Shown: positions 1-8,052 of the stretch, piece by piece
How the letters are laid out: each line of letters opens with the position of its first letter
Numbering within the stretch: the stretch's first letter is position 1
Assembly (NCBI RefSeq): GCF_001811425.1
Contig: NZ_KV804698.1
Coordinates: forward strand, 40,634-104,633
Length of the DNA stretch: 64,000 nucleotides
From: Peptoniphilus_A sp001811425
GTDB lineage: Bacteria > Bacillota > Clostridia > Tissierellales > Peptoniphilaceae
Reading direction: 5' to 3'
Program-made: the position numbers and the translations under genes
Notes under the pieces: model-generated
What the model saw: the letters and a program-made list of their open reading frames with translations, nothing else
What the model was told of the DNA's origin: nothing
Databases searched by the model: none

Positions 1-360
1 GAAGGTGACGACATTTTTATTGACGGTCGGTCTGGACTTTTGAAGTACAAGGTCACTGGGCAGGAGATAATTGACCCCAGCGATTGGGAAAAAGTTCTGC
101 CTATTGAGGGCAGGGACATGGTCACACTTTTAACTTGTCATCCAAAGAGACCACCGAGACCAAAGAGGCTGCTCATTAACGCAGAGAGAGTAGTGGAGAA
201 AAAGGCAGAGCCTGTGGAAAAAGTAAGTGAAGAAAGACAAGTTTCTTATTTGAAGTACGGAATCTATGGCGTGACTCTTGTGGGTTGGCTTGCTTTTATT
301 ATCACCTTCTTTAAGATGATAGGCTATGTAAGAGAAGGCAAGAGAAGGAAGAAAAGATAA
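1..360 (+). CDS. Sortase, C-terminal part (cut by window edge)
   Basis: Transpeptidase that anchors surface proteins or builds pili on the outer face of the membrane. The reading frame is open from base 1, so the start lies upstream of the window. The catalytic cysteine sits in the sortase signature TLLTC (bases about 148-162), and the conserved arginine follows in KRLLINAERV. A C-terminal membrane helix (YGIYGVTLVGWLAFIITFF) ends in a basic tail RREGKRRKKR-like, the usual stop-transfer arrangement of pilus-type (class C) enzymes. Class is not certain because the N-terminal lid and catalytic histidine are outside the window. An intrinsic terminator follows 27 bases after the stop. The substrate genes would lie upstream, outside this sequence. 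Confidence 0.85.
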   Translation, partial: EGDDIFIDGRSGLLKYKVTGQEIIDPSDWEKVLPIEGRDMVTLLTCHPKRPPRPKRLLINAERVVEKKAEPVEKVSEERQVSYLKYGIYGVTLVGWLAFIITFFKMIGYVREGKRRKKR

Positions 361-386
361 TAGATAGTTTTAGCGATATAATTTTT

Positions 387-424
387 AGAGTCTGGTTGAC
401 TTACAAAAGCCAGACTCTTTTTGT
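387..424 (+). terminator. Rho-independent terminator after sortase gene
   Basis: A nine-base-pair stem agagtctgg/ccagactct (387-395 with 410-418) is followed directly by a T-rich run. It ends the sortase transcript. Confidence 0.85.
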
Positions 425-470
425 TTTGGCAAAAATTTTTGCTTTACAAGAGTTTTATGGAGTTTTGTCA

Positions 471-640
471 AAAAAAAGTCCTTGCTCGAATATCTCATTC
501 CAAAAATTGTTGCCTTCTAAATCTTGAACTTCTAAAATCGCAAAGTCGCTTCGCTCCAACAGTGCGATTTTAGCCGAAGTTCTTCGATTTGAAAGCAAAG
601 CAATTTTTTACATAGGATATTCTTAGCAAGGAGCTTTTTT
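471..640. repeat. Quasi-palindromic intergenic repeat, copy 1
   Basis: About 170 bases that fold back on themselves almost end to end. The outer arms are ccttgctcgaatatctcat (480-498) and, as its near reverse complement, the sequence ending at 631. An inner stem pairs ctaaaatcgca with tgcgattttag, flanked by gaacttc/gaagttc and aaatc/gattt. The left end has an A-run and the right end a T-run, so either strand would make a large terminator-like hairpin. A second copy lies at 17254-17422. No open reading frame of substance is inside. It fills most of the gap between the sortase terminator and the antitoxin gene. Confidence 0.8.
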
Positions 641-709
641 ATATGCTTACATATGAAGTAAAATTTACAAATTCACAAGCATTTGACTTATAAAAGTCTA
701 GCAGATATA

Positions 710-737
710 TTAACAAATTATAGAATTATGATAAAAT
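710..737 (+). promoter_or_regulatory. Candidate promoter for the RelB-like gene
   Basis: TTAACA and TAAAAT are separated by 16 bases, and the -10 box ends 20 bases before the start codon. The match is moderate and the surrounding sequence is AT-rich, so this is a weak call. Confidence 0.35.
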
Positions 738-757
738 TAGTTTGAGGAGATGGTCCT

Positions 758-1003
758 ATGGCACAAATTAATGTCAGAGTAGATGAAGATGTTAAAAGAA
801 AGGCAGAGAGAGTCTGCCAAGAAATTGGAATTTCTATGTCTTCTGCAATAAATATTTACTTGAAAAAAATAGCGAGAGAAAATAAAATCCCCTTTGAATT
901 AACAGCAGATCCTTTTTATAGCAGAGAAAATATGGATTATCTTGAAAAGAAATATAAGGAATATAAAGATAGGAAATCAAATCTTATTGATGATGAGGAT
1001 TAG
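758..1003 (+). CDS. RelB/DinJ-family antitoxin, apparently orphan
   Basis: 81-residue protein beginning MAQINVRVDEDVKRKAE, the ribbon-helix-helix start typical of RelB/DinJ antitoxins, followed by the helix region SMSSAINIYLKKIARENKIPFEL that the family uses for dimerisation and DNA binding. The acidic, charged C-terminal half is the part that normally wraps a RelE/YafQ-type toxin. A GAGGAG ribosome site precedes the start. No toxin gene follows: the next gene, 113 bases downstream, is an XRE regulator. In the family such proteins repress their own operon and block an mRNA interferase; here only the DNA-binding part of that role can be supported. Confidence 0.8.
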   Translation: MAQINVRVDEDVKRKAERVCQEIGISMSSAINIYLKKIARENKIPFELTADPFYSRENMDYLEKKYKEYKDRKSNLIDDED

Positions 1004-1116
1004 AATTATTTATTTTTAATAATTTGTGATAAATTAAAATGTCCAAATTCAAATCGTTTAACTTATGATAAAATATTTTTTATAAAGTGGAAAAGAAATG
1101 AGGGAGGAGGAAGCTT

Positions 1117-1464
1117 ATGGTTGATTTAACAAATGTTGGAAGAAATATAAAATGTTTAAGAGAGAAATCTGGACTAAATCAAAGGCAAGTTGCTGAGTTT
1201 TTAGACTTGGACCAAGACATGATTTCTAAAATTGAAAAGGGCAAAATAAATATTTCAGAAAGTCAAATTGATAAGTTGGCAAATTTGTTTTGCTGTCCTG
1301 TTTCTTCCATTTTGTATGGAAATGAAGATTTAACTTGCAGGGTAGATTATAAGTCTGATTCAATAACAAGAGAGGACTTAGAAGCTTTGTCTTTAATTAA
1401 CAAGCTTGTACTTAATCAATTTGAAATGGATAGGATTGCAAGGAAGAGCCAAGATGCAAAGTAA
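1117..1464 (+). CDS. XRE-family helix-turn-helix regulator
   Basis: 115 residues. An N-terminal cro/C1-type helix-turn-helix (about residues 8-62; LREKSGLNQRQVAEFLDLDQ, then MISKIEKGK) is followed by a short helical tail (SINLVLNQF-like) of the type seen in regulators encoded next to ImmA/IrrE metallopeptidases. No such peptidase gene is present here. A GAGGAGGAA ribosome site lies just upstream of the ATG. It could regulate itself, the preceding antitoxin, or a lost element; the target is unknown. Confidence 0.75.
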   Translation: MVDLTNVGRNIKCLREKSGLNQRQVAEFLDLDQDMISKIEKGKINISESQIDKLANLFCCPVSSILYGNEDLTCRVDYKSDSITREDLEALSLINKLVLNQFEMDRIARKSQDAK

Positions 1465-1504
1465 GATGAGTTTAAGTAGATTATATTAACATAATAGGAA
1501 GAAA

Positions 1505-1535
1505 AGGATGCGGGTTTTGTGCCTGCATCCTTTTT
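1505..1535. terminator. Terminator hairpin between convergent genes
   Basis: aggatgc (1505-1511) pairs with gcatcct (1525-1531), extended by three further pairs, and a T-run follows. It sits between the XRE gene (plus) and iadA (minus), and an A-run on its left side means it may also act on the minus strand. Confidence 0.75.
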
Positions 1536-1648
1536 GTATGTTTGTTTTCTAAATTTTTTCAAAAGTCGTGATAACTTAAAGTTTCTTAATTGCTTTTAAA
1601 ATTCATAAGATCTTAAAAATTTTAAATATTTTAAATGTTTTAAATGTT

Positions 1649-2842
1649 TTAATTATTTTCAAAAGTTCCAAGAACTTGAACTTTTTTATCCCTTATCATA
1701 ACTTTTCCTAAAGCTATTACTGTATCTATATCAAGTGTTTTTTCGTCAAGCAAATTTATATCTGCATCAAAGCCTACTTTAATATTTCCCTTATTCTTTA
1801 GGGATAATATTTTTGCTGGGTTTGTGGTAAGACCTCTTAATGCGATTTCAAGTGGGATGTCTTCTTTAAAGACACATTCCTTTATGGCTTCAAGTAGGCA
1901 AGATGATTTGCCAATGCCTAGTCCTACATATTCATTTTTTTCGTTAAACATTGGGAAGCTTCCCTGTCCGTCTGAAGTGAAAGTAAAGTTATCAAGACAT
2001 ATTTTTTCATCAATTATGCGCCTTAATGCCTTAGAGATTCTAACTTCTCCGTATTCTTTTTCCCAAAGGTCGGGGTCATCTGCACCAGTGAAGTCACAAT
2101 AGCCACCACGCTTTAAATATTTTATGCTTTCTTCAAAAAGTTTTGGATTTCTGCCACAGTGAGTTGGCAAAAATTGTGAAATAGGTATTTCTGTTTCGTC
2201 TACTGCACGATTTAGATAATCTAAATTAGACTTTCCATCGCCCATGTGGATGTTAATTATGCCAGCCTTGTCAGAGAGCATTCCTGCTACTCTTACATTT
2301 GCTGCAAGGCGAAGGAATTCTTCAAAGGTAGGCTGAGATGATCTGTGGTCAGATAGGGCGATTTCCCCTGCCCCAATAATCTTGTCAATGGACATTATAT
2401 CCTTCATGACATCGCCTGTGAGGGTAGGAGTTGGTATTTGATAGGCTCCTGTGTAGATATAAGATGTTATTCCTTCTTCTTCAAGACCTCTTGCCTTGGC
2501 AAGTAGGGCAGATATATCTCTTGCCACTCCATCTGTCCCCAGTGTTCCAACAACTGTTGTTACGCCAGCTTTTGTTAATGTGCTTAGTGTTATTTCTGGA
2601 GTTCTAGTTTTAAAACCACCTTCGCCACCGCCACCAAGTATATGAACATGGCAGTCTATAAAGCCAGGTGTCAAAATTTTTCCTCTCCCGTCGATTTCTT
2701 CTACATCCAAGCAAGACACATCAATTTTAATTTCATCTTCAATGGCTGCAATTTTATCGCCGAGAATTAATAGGTCTTTTGTTCCTAAAAATTCTGGGCT
2801 ATAAACTTTTGCCTTTCTAATAACTTTAATCATCTTATTCAA
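1649..2842 (-). CDS. iadA: Isoaspartyl dipeptidase (beta-aspartyl-peptidase)
   Basis: Cytosolic zinc amidohydrolase that cleaves beta-aspartyl (isoaspartyl) dipeptides from damaged proteins. The metal-binding HVH follows TPGFID near residue 65, and later metal ligands appear in NIHMGDG and LPTHCGR; FTSDGQGSFP matches the conserved catalytic aspartate region. About 397 residues, normal for the family (around 390). The start is chosen at TTG 2842 because AGGAAG lies seven bases upstream; a GTG at 2851 overlaps that ribosome site and an ATG at 2833 is too far from it. It is the second gene after a YfcC-type carrier, 12 bases downstream of it, so import and cleavage of peptide-derived substrate are probably linked. 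Confidence 0.9.
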   Translation of the reverse strand: MNKMIKVIRKAKVYSPEFLGTKDLLILGDKIAAIEDEIKIDVSCLDVEEIDGRGKILTPGFIDCHVHILGGGGEGGFKTRTPEITLSTLTKAGVTTVVGTLGTDGVARDISALLAKARGLEEEGITSYIYTGAYQIPTPTLTGDVMKDIMSIDKIIGAGEIALSDHRSSQPTFEEFLRLAANVRVAGMLSDKAGIINIHMGDGKSNLDYLNRAVDETEIPISQFLPTHCGRNPKLFEESIKYLKRGGYCDFTGADDPDLWEKEYGEVRISKALRRIIDEKICLDNFTFTSDGQGSFPMFNEKNEYVGLGIGKSSCLLEAIKECVFKEDIPLEIALRGLTTNPAKILSLKNKGNIKVGFDADINLLDEKTLDIDTVIALGKVMIRDKKVQVLGTFENN

Positions 2843-2854
2843 ATTTATCACTTC

Positions 2855-4567
2855 CTATTGGAAATTAATAAGGACTGCAACGATTAATATTATTGAGCCA
2901 AGTAGGAAGAAGAAGGCTTGCATCTTGATTTGGAATTTTGCCCACTTAGACCAATCTATACCAGCAACGCCAAGGACACCAATTAAACTTGCAGAAACTG
3001 GTGTAAAGGCATCCATAAAGCCTGCGCCCATTTGGTAAGCAAGGACTGCAATTTGTCTTGAAAGACCAACTAAGTCAGCGAGTGGTGCCATAATAGGCAT
3101 AGTTAGGGCTGCTTGACCTGAGTTTGATGTTACAACTAGGTTAAAGAGTGATTGGAATAGATACATACCAATTGCTGCGATTGCCTTTGGCACGCCAGCG
3201 AAGGCATTGCCCATGGAGTAAAGAATTGTATTTAAAGCAGAGAAAGAATTTGCATCGCTGCCACCAAGTACAATTAAAATACCCTTAGCCATACCTACAA
3301 CAACTGCTGTGCCAGCAAGGTCTGCTGCACCATGTTGGAAACAAGAAGCCATATCGTTAATTGTCATGTTGTTTAATTTAAAGATTACAGCAGTAAGACC
3401 TGAAGCTAGACCCATAACAAAGAATTGAGAAGCTATTTCAGGAATGTAGTAACCCTTCTTCATAACTCCCCAAACTATCCAAATTAAAACTGCCAACATT
3501 TCAAGTAAAATAATTTTATGGCCAAGTTTAAATTCTTGTGCAGAATTGTCTTCTGCTAATTTTTCTCTAAATTTATTGTCTGTATCATAGACAACTGAAA
3601 GAGTTGGAGTCTTTCTAATTCTTTCGGCATAGACCATAGTGTAAGCTGCACCAAGACCAGTAACTACAACCCAACATACAAGTCTAAAGCCTGCACCAGA
3701 TAAAACTGGAATGCCAGCTATACCTTGAGCTATGGCAACGGAGAAGGGACTCATCCAAGAAACGGCATTGCCAAGTTGTGATGCAACGAAGGTTACAGTT
3801 ACGGCGACAATGGAGTCATAGCCAAGGGCAATGACAAAGGGAACCATTACCATGGAAAAAGGTATAACTTCTTCACTCATGCCAAAGGTAGCTCCACCTA
3901 AGGAGAATAGGTAAAATAAAATTGGAATTGCAAATTTTTCGAGGCCCTTTGTCTTGTTGATTACAGCATAAATACCAGCATCAATGGCGCCAGTAGACAT
4001 GATGATACCAAAGGCTCCACCTACAACTAAAAGTAGGGCAACAATACCAACGGCAGAACCGTATTTATCGCCGGACACTAGACCTTCAAATAAGTAGTTT
4101 AGAAAACCAAAACCATTGAAGTCATCAGTACCCCAAATTTTTGCTGTCTTATTTAAGTTGACAGATTTATCATAAAAATTATCCCCATAAAGTCCGTATA
4201 AAGTGTCATCTGTCAAGCCAACCGCATCAAGAGCGCCTTGGTCCCAAGAATCAGCTGGAGTTTTTAGAAGTTCAGCAAAGGCCTCCTCATCAATTTCCTT
4301 TTCTTCCATAGCATCTTTATCTTGGTATAAAGTGTTAAGATTTTGAGCTAGGAAGTCCTTGTTAAGAGGGTGCATATATCTAAAAGTTTCGGTCTGCAAA
4401 ACAGTTCTTGTGTCAGTTTCCCCAGAAGCGTTTACATATTCAACATCGTGAGTTGAGAATTTACCAGCAGGAATTAAAAATGTTAAGCACCAACAAATAA
4501 GAACTACAACAAAAATAATTGCATAAGTATGCGGCGTTTTAAATTTTGTTAAATCTTTTTTTCTCAT
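2855..4567 (-). CDS. YfcC-family membrane carrier
   Basis: 570-residue polytopic membrane protein of the YfcC / C4-dicarboxylate-anaerobic-carrier-like superfamily, which includes putative amino-acid and arginine/ornithine antiporters. The N-terminal helix (YAIIFVVVLICWCLTFLIPAG) is followed by an external loop of about 130 residues and then many hydrophobic segments; the motif SNSGQAALTMPIMAPLADL near residue 480 is the hallmark of the family. An AAGGAG site precedes the start. It leads a two-gene minus-strand operon with iadA, which suggests that it moves acidic amino acids or small peptides; the substrate is an inference. Confidence 0.82.
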   Translation of the reverse strand: MRKKDLTKFKTPHTYAIIFVVVLICWCLTFLIPAGKFSTHDVEYVNASGETDTRTVLQTETFRYMHPLNKDFLAQNLNTLYQDKDAMEEKEIDEEAFAELLKTPADSWDQGALDAVGLTDDTLYGLYGDNFYDKSVNLNKTAKIWGTDDFNGFGFLNYLFEGLVSGDKYGSAVGIVALLLVVGGAFGIIMSTGAIDAGIYAVINKTKGLEKFAIPILFYLFSLGGATFGMSEEVIPFSMVMVPFVIALGYDSIVAVTVTFVASQLGNAVSWMSPFSVAIAQGIAGIPVLSGAGFRLVCWVVVTGLGAAYTMVYAERIRKTPTLSVVYDTDNKFREKLAEDNSAQEFKLGHKIILLEMLAVLIWIVWGVMKKGYYIPEIASQFFVMGLASGLTAVIFKLNNMTINDMASCFQHGAADLAGTAVVVGMAKGILIVLGGSDANSFSALNTILYSMGNAFAGVPKAIAAIGMYLFQSLFNLVVTSNSGQAALTMPIMAPLADLVGLSRQIAVLAYQMGAGFMDAFTPVSASLIGVLGVAGIDWSKWAKFQIKMQAFFFLLGSIILIVAVLINFQ

Positions 4568-5004
4568 AATTTTCTCCTTTCGAGTTTTATATTTTATCCA
4601 TATTATTTTAAGAGGCAGTAAATTTTATTTAATTAAGATAATATAAAGACGAAAAATAAATTTAAAGCCATATTAAAGTAAGCTAAAAAATTAAAATTTA
4701 TAAGCTGGGGATCTTGGACTAACTTTTAAATTTATCATAAGTTAGATGCTATATGGATATTTTTAAAGACATAAAATATTAGAGCTTATTTTCAATAAAA
4801 ATTTAAGCTTAGAATAATATATCTTTGTAAATAGTATATATCAAAAGGCTTTCATTTTGTACAAATAAAGTTGTAATAAGGGGTTTTAATTTAAAAATAA
4901 AAAAAATGCAGCTTTTGTGGCCGCATCTATTTTGTATGGTTTTTATATTGCTTAGTTTTTTAATTATTTTTTATAAAATTTATTTTTTTATAATTTTTTA
5001 TCTC
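4568..5004. other. AT-rich intergenic region, 437 bases
   Basis: No coding potential or RNA gene is seen. It holds the upstream region of the YfcC operon (right of 4567, read on minus) and, at its right end, the terminator of the minus-strand regulator gene. Confidence 0.6.
4896..4926 (-). terminator. Terminator after the 5005-6444 gene
   Basis: On the minus strand atgcggc pairs with gctgcat (one G-U pair) around the loop cacaaaa, followed by a run of at least eight T. Confidence 0.7.
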
Positions 5005-6444
5005 TCATTTATTTTGGTGGGAGATTTTTTTGAAGACTTCAGCGTATTTTGCGAAGAGCTTTTCTAATTCCTTGACGCTATATTTTTTGCTGTAGGAGCT
5101 ATTCATTATGTCCTTAAGGACAGCTTGAATCTTGTTGTGGATCTTTATGTCTGTAACTATGGATGTCTTTGTGCTTAGCTTGTCCCCTTCAATTTTTTTG
5201 AAGAACATATTGTTTTCGTTGATGAAGAAGTTAAATTTGTCCAAGCCCATGGACTTTAGGTATCTGTTGTCATTAATGATATAAAAGTTTATGTTCTCAT
5301 TATTCTTCATGATTTCGATTATATTTTTTAGGTGGTCTTCTATTTCATTAGGACTTAGTTTTGCCCTAGTGGAGCAGTAGAGGATATTGCCAGTTTCTAA
5401 GTAGTTTAAGAGGCTAGTCCTTGTGGTCAAGAAATTTATCTTGGCATCAACAAAAAGTTCGTCCCACAAAAGTTTTATGCCGGCAATTTCTTTTTTGTTT
5501 ATTTCTTGATCCTGGTCAAGGGAAGCTTCTATTCTGTCAATGACTTTGTTGGGCAGCAAAAATTCAAAGCCGTAATTGGATAAGAATAAAAATTCGTTGT
5601 CGGAGTAAAAATATTTTCTGTAATTTGTCTCTGCCATCTCTTGGGCAGAGGATGTGACAATTATTTTGTTGAGACCGTCAAAGAAGTGGTCCATAAAGGA
5701 AGAAATTTCAAAGAGGGTGTCAAGTTCTCTTCCTGAAGTTAGGGTTGAGTAGTCCTCTCTTTCGGCGATGATTATATACATCTCGCCCTTTATCAGTATA
5801 AAGTCGCAGTGAGTGTAGCTGCGCTCATAGAATTCTAAGTTTATGGAAGAATTATCTGTGATAATTTTTAAAAGATCTATTTTTTCTATGTCATCTTTTT
5901 TGCAAAGAAGGTGGAGGTTCACTTCTACATCTCTTGACACTTTTTTTATGGTCTGAATTAGTATGTCTGCATAGGGACTTGTGATGTCAAAGGTTGCCCA
6001 GATGTCAAGGTCTATGTTCTCCAAAATTAATTTTTCTAGGATTTCTTTTAAGTCGCTTTCCACGCTAGATGTCTTGAAGATGAAATTTGTGCCTTGTGGT
6101 CTTTCTTCTACTGCATCGGAATTTGTGTAGGCATAGGACTCGTTTAGGAGCTTATAGATTAAGACTTCCAACCCTTTTTCCGGTTCTTTTTTTAAGATTT
6201 CTGAATTTTTTAATTCAAAGCTAAGGAGAAAGTCTTTGGTCTTGTCCTCTTCTATGAGGGCCCTTGCAAATAGGGGCGCAAGTTTTCTATTTATGGTGTA
6301 AATATTTTTTGATGAGGGAATTTTTTTGCCAGAGTTCCACTTGCTTATGTAGGATATGTCATAGTCCAAGGCATAGGCAAGGGTGGAGAGCTTAGTATTT
6401 GTCATGTCTGTTAAAATTTTAAAAACTTGTCTGTATTGCCACAT
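5005..6444 (-). CDS. Helix-turn-helix protein of unknown family
   Basis: 479 residues. The first 55 or so look like a short cro/XRE-like helix-turn-helix (LSTLAYALDYDISYISKWNSG), giving a probable DNA-binding head. The remainder is a mixed alpha/beta body with no motif that I recognise; it contains segments such as LDIWATFDITSPYADILIQT and INFYIINDNRYL that suggest Rossmann-like or ligand-sensing domains, but no catalytic pattern is visible. An AAGGAG site sits just before ATG TGG. It is divergent from the lactate dehydrogenase/Etf operon with 173 bases between the start codons, so it is a reasonable candidate regulator of that operon. That link is inference only. Confidence 0.6.
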   Translation of the reverse strand: MWQYRQVFKILTDMTNTKLSTLAYALDYDISYISKWNSGKKIPSSKNIYTINRKLAPLFARALIEEDKTKDFLLSFELKNSEILKKEPEKGLEVLIYKLLNESYAYTNSDAVEERPQGTNFIFKTSSVESDLKEILEKLILENIDLDIWATFDITSPYADILIQTIKKVSRDVEVNLHLLCKKDDIEKIDLLKIITDNSSINLEFYERSYTHCDFILIKGEMYIIIAEREDYSTLTSGRELDTLFEISSFMDHFFDGLNKIIVTSSAQEMAETNYRKYFYSDNEFLFLSNYGFEFLLPNKVIDRIEASLDQDQEINKKEIAGIKLLWDELFVDAKINFLTTRTSLLNYLETGNILYCSTRAKLSPNEIEDHLKNIIEIMKNNENINFYIINDNRYLKSMGLDKFNFFINENNMFFKKIEGDKLSTKTSIVTDIKIHNKIQAVLKDIMNSSYSKKYSVKELEKLFAKYAEVFKKISHQNK

Positions 6445-6571
6445 ATTTTATCTCCTTCCTTAAAATTATATATATATAGATTATATTTATTTGTTGAATA
6501 AAAGTCAAATAATGTCACTATGATTCAAGTTCTTGCAAGTGCCAATAAACCGTTTTTTTACAATAAGGTTA

Positions 6572-6577
6572 TATAAT
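6572..6577 (+). promoter_or_regulatory. Candidate -10 box of the glcD operon
   Basis: A perfect TATAAT lies 41 bases before the glcD start, but the hexamer 17 bases upstream (near 6549) is far from TTGACA. This is what an activator-dependent promoter often looks like; the divergent regulator or a metabolite sensor could act here. Weak evidence. Confidence 0.35.
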
Positions 6578-6617
6578 AAAAGCAAGAAGAATATTTTTAA
6601 AAAATTTGGAGGGAAAC

Positions 6618-8030
6618 ATGGCAAATTATAATTCTGTAACTGATAAGGTTATTGAGGACATTAAGGCTGCTGTTAGCGGCAAAGTATATGTTGGCGAAGA
6701 AATCAATATTGACTTCTTCCACGACGAAATGCCAATTTATGGCGAAGGACAACCGGACCTAGTTGTTGATGTTACTTCTGCAGAAGAAGTTTCAAAAATC
6801 GTAAAAATTTGTAACGAAAATAAAATTCCAGTATTGGCAAGAGGTGCTGGCACTGGTCTTACTGGCGCTGGAGTTTCAAGATTTGGCGGCGTAATGCTTA
6901 ATATGCAATCAATGAATAAAATTCTTGCTTATGATGAAGAAAACATGGTTGTTAAAGTTGAGCCAGGGGTTCTACTAAACGACCTTGCTGAAGACTGCTT
7001 GACAAGAGGTTATATGTATCCACCTGATCCAGGCGAAAAGTTTGCAACTCTTGGGGGAAATGTTGCTACTAATGCTGGTGGTATGAGAGCTGTTAAGTAT
7101 GGCACTACAAGAAACTATGTGCGTTCAATGGAAGTTGTTCTTCCTACTGGTGAAATCACTCAATTTGGTGCAACTGTTTCTAAGACTTCAACTGGTTATT
7201 CTCTAAAGGACTTAATTATTGGTTCTGAAGGAACTCTAGGAATTATCACAGAACTTACTTTAAAAATTATTCCTGCTCCAAAGGAAACTATTTCTCTAAT
7301 CGTTCCTTATGAAGATCTTGACACTTGTATTTCAACTGTTCCACAACTTTTCAAGGCTCACTTAAACCCACAAGCTATTGAATTTATGGAAAAAGAAATT
7401 GTTAATATGTCTGAAATTTATATTGGCAAGGCAACTTTCCCTAAGGAACTAGAAGGAATTGACATTGGCGCTTATCTTCTTATCACTTTTGACGGAAATG
7501 ATGAAGATGAACTTAACGATATTATTGAAGAAGCTGCTGAAGTTCTTATGGAAGCTGGAGCAATTGACATCTTAGTTGCTGACACTCCAAACAAGATTAA
7601 GGAAGCTTGGGCTGCAAGATCATCCTTCCTTGAAGCTATTGAATCACAAACTAAACTTCTTGACGAATGTGACGTTGTTGTGCCAATTAACATGATTGCT
7701 AAGTATGTTCACTATGTAAACGAAAGAGCTAAGGACTTCCCATTTGAAGTTAAGTCTTTTGGTCACGCAGGCGATGGCAACTTACACATCTACACTTGCT
7801 CAAATGACATGGAAAAAGAAGAATTCTTGAAAGAAGTTGAAGTTTTCATGAAGGACATTTATGGAAAGGCTTATGAAATGGGCGGACAAATTTCTGGTGA
7901 ACACGGAATTGGCTTTGGTAAGAAGGAATTCTTAAAGATGTTTGAAGGGGATGTAAATACTGAACTTATGAGAGGAATTAAAAAGGTATTTGACCCTAAC
8001 ATGATTTTGAATCCAAACAAAGTTATTTAA
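6618..8030 (+). CDS. FAD-linked D-lactate/glycolate dehydrogenase (GlcD-like)
   Basis: 470-residue flavoprotein of the FAD-binding PCMH/GlcD family that oxidises 2-hydroxy acids such as D-lactate to the keto acid. The FAD-binding stretch shows ARGAGTGLTGAG, then GGNVATNAGG and GSEGTLGIITELTLK; the C-terminal cap carries the metal/substrate motif FGHAGDGNLHIY and SGEHGIG near the end. ATG 6618 is the start: a GGAGGG ribosome site is ten bases upstream, whereas the in-frame TTG at 6606 precedes that site. It heads an operon with acyl-CoA dehydrogenase, EtfBA and LrgAB. Electrons could pass to the co-encoded Etf, as in the Ldh-Etf complexes of acetogens. Substrate stereochemistry is not provable from sequence. 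Confidence 0.88.
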   Translation: MANYNSVTDKVIEDIKAAVSGKVYVGEEINIDFFHDEMPIYGEGQPDLVVDVTSAEEVSKIVKICNENKIPVLARGAGTGLTGAGVSRFGGVMLNMQSMNKILAYDEENMVVKVEPGVLLNDLAEDCLTRGYMYPPDPGEKFATLGGNVATNAGGMRAVKYGTTRNYVRSMEVVLPTGEITQFGATVSKTSTGYSLKDLIIGSEGTLGIITELTLKIIPAPKETISLIVPYEDLDTCISTVPQLFKAHLNPQAIEFMEKEIVNMSEIYIGKATFPKELEGIDIGAYLLITFDGNDEDELNDIIEEAAEVLMEAGAIDILVADTPNKIKEAWAARSSFLEAIESQTKLLDECDVVVPINMIAKYVHYVNERAKDFPFEVKSFGHAGDGNLHIYTCSNDMEKEEFLKEVEVFMKDIYGKAYEMGGQISGEHGIGFGKKEFLKMFEGDVNTELMRGIKKVFDPNMILNPNKVI

Positions 8031-8052
8031 TTAAGAGAAAAAGGGGATAAAG

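Noticed and set aside
471..640. CRISPR or tRNA-like cluster
   Set aside because: The repeat is one long palindrome present as single copies far apart, with no spaced direct repeats and no tRNA cloverleaf.
1617..1653. Short tandem ttttaaatg-like repeats near the end of iadA
   Set aside because: A few imperfect units in AT-rich sequence; chance or slippage explains them.
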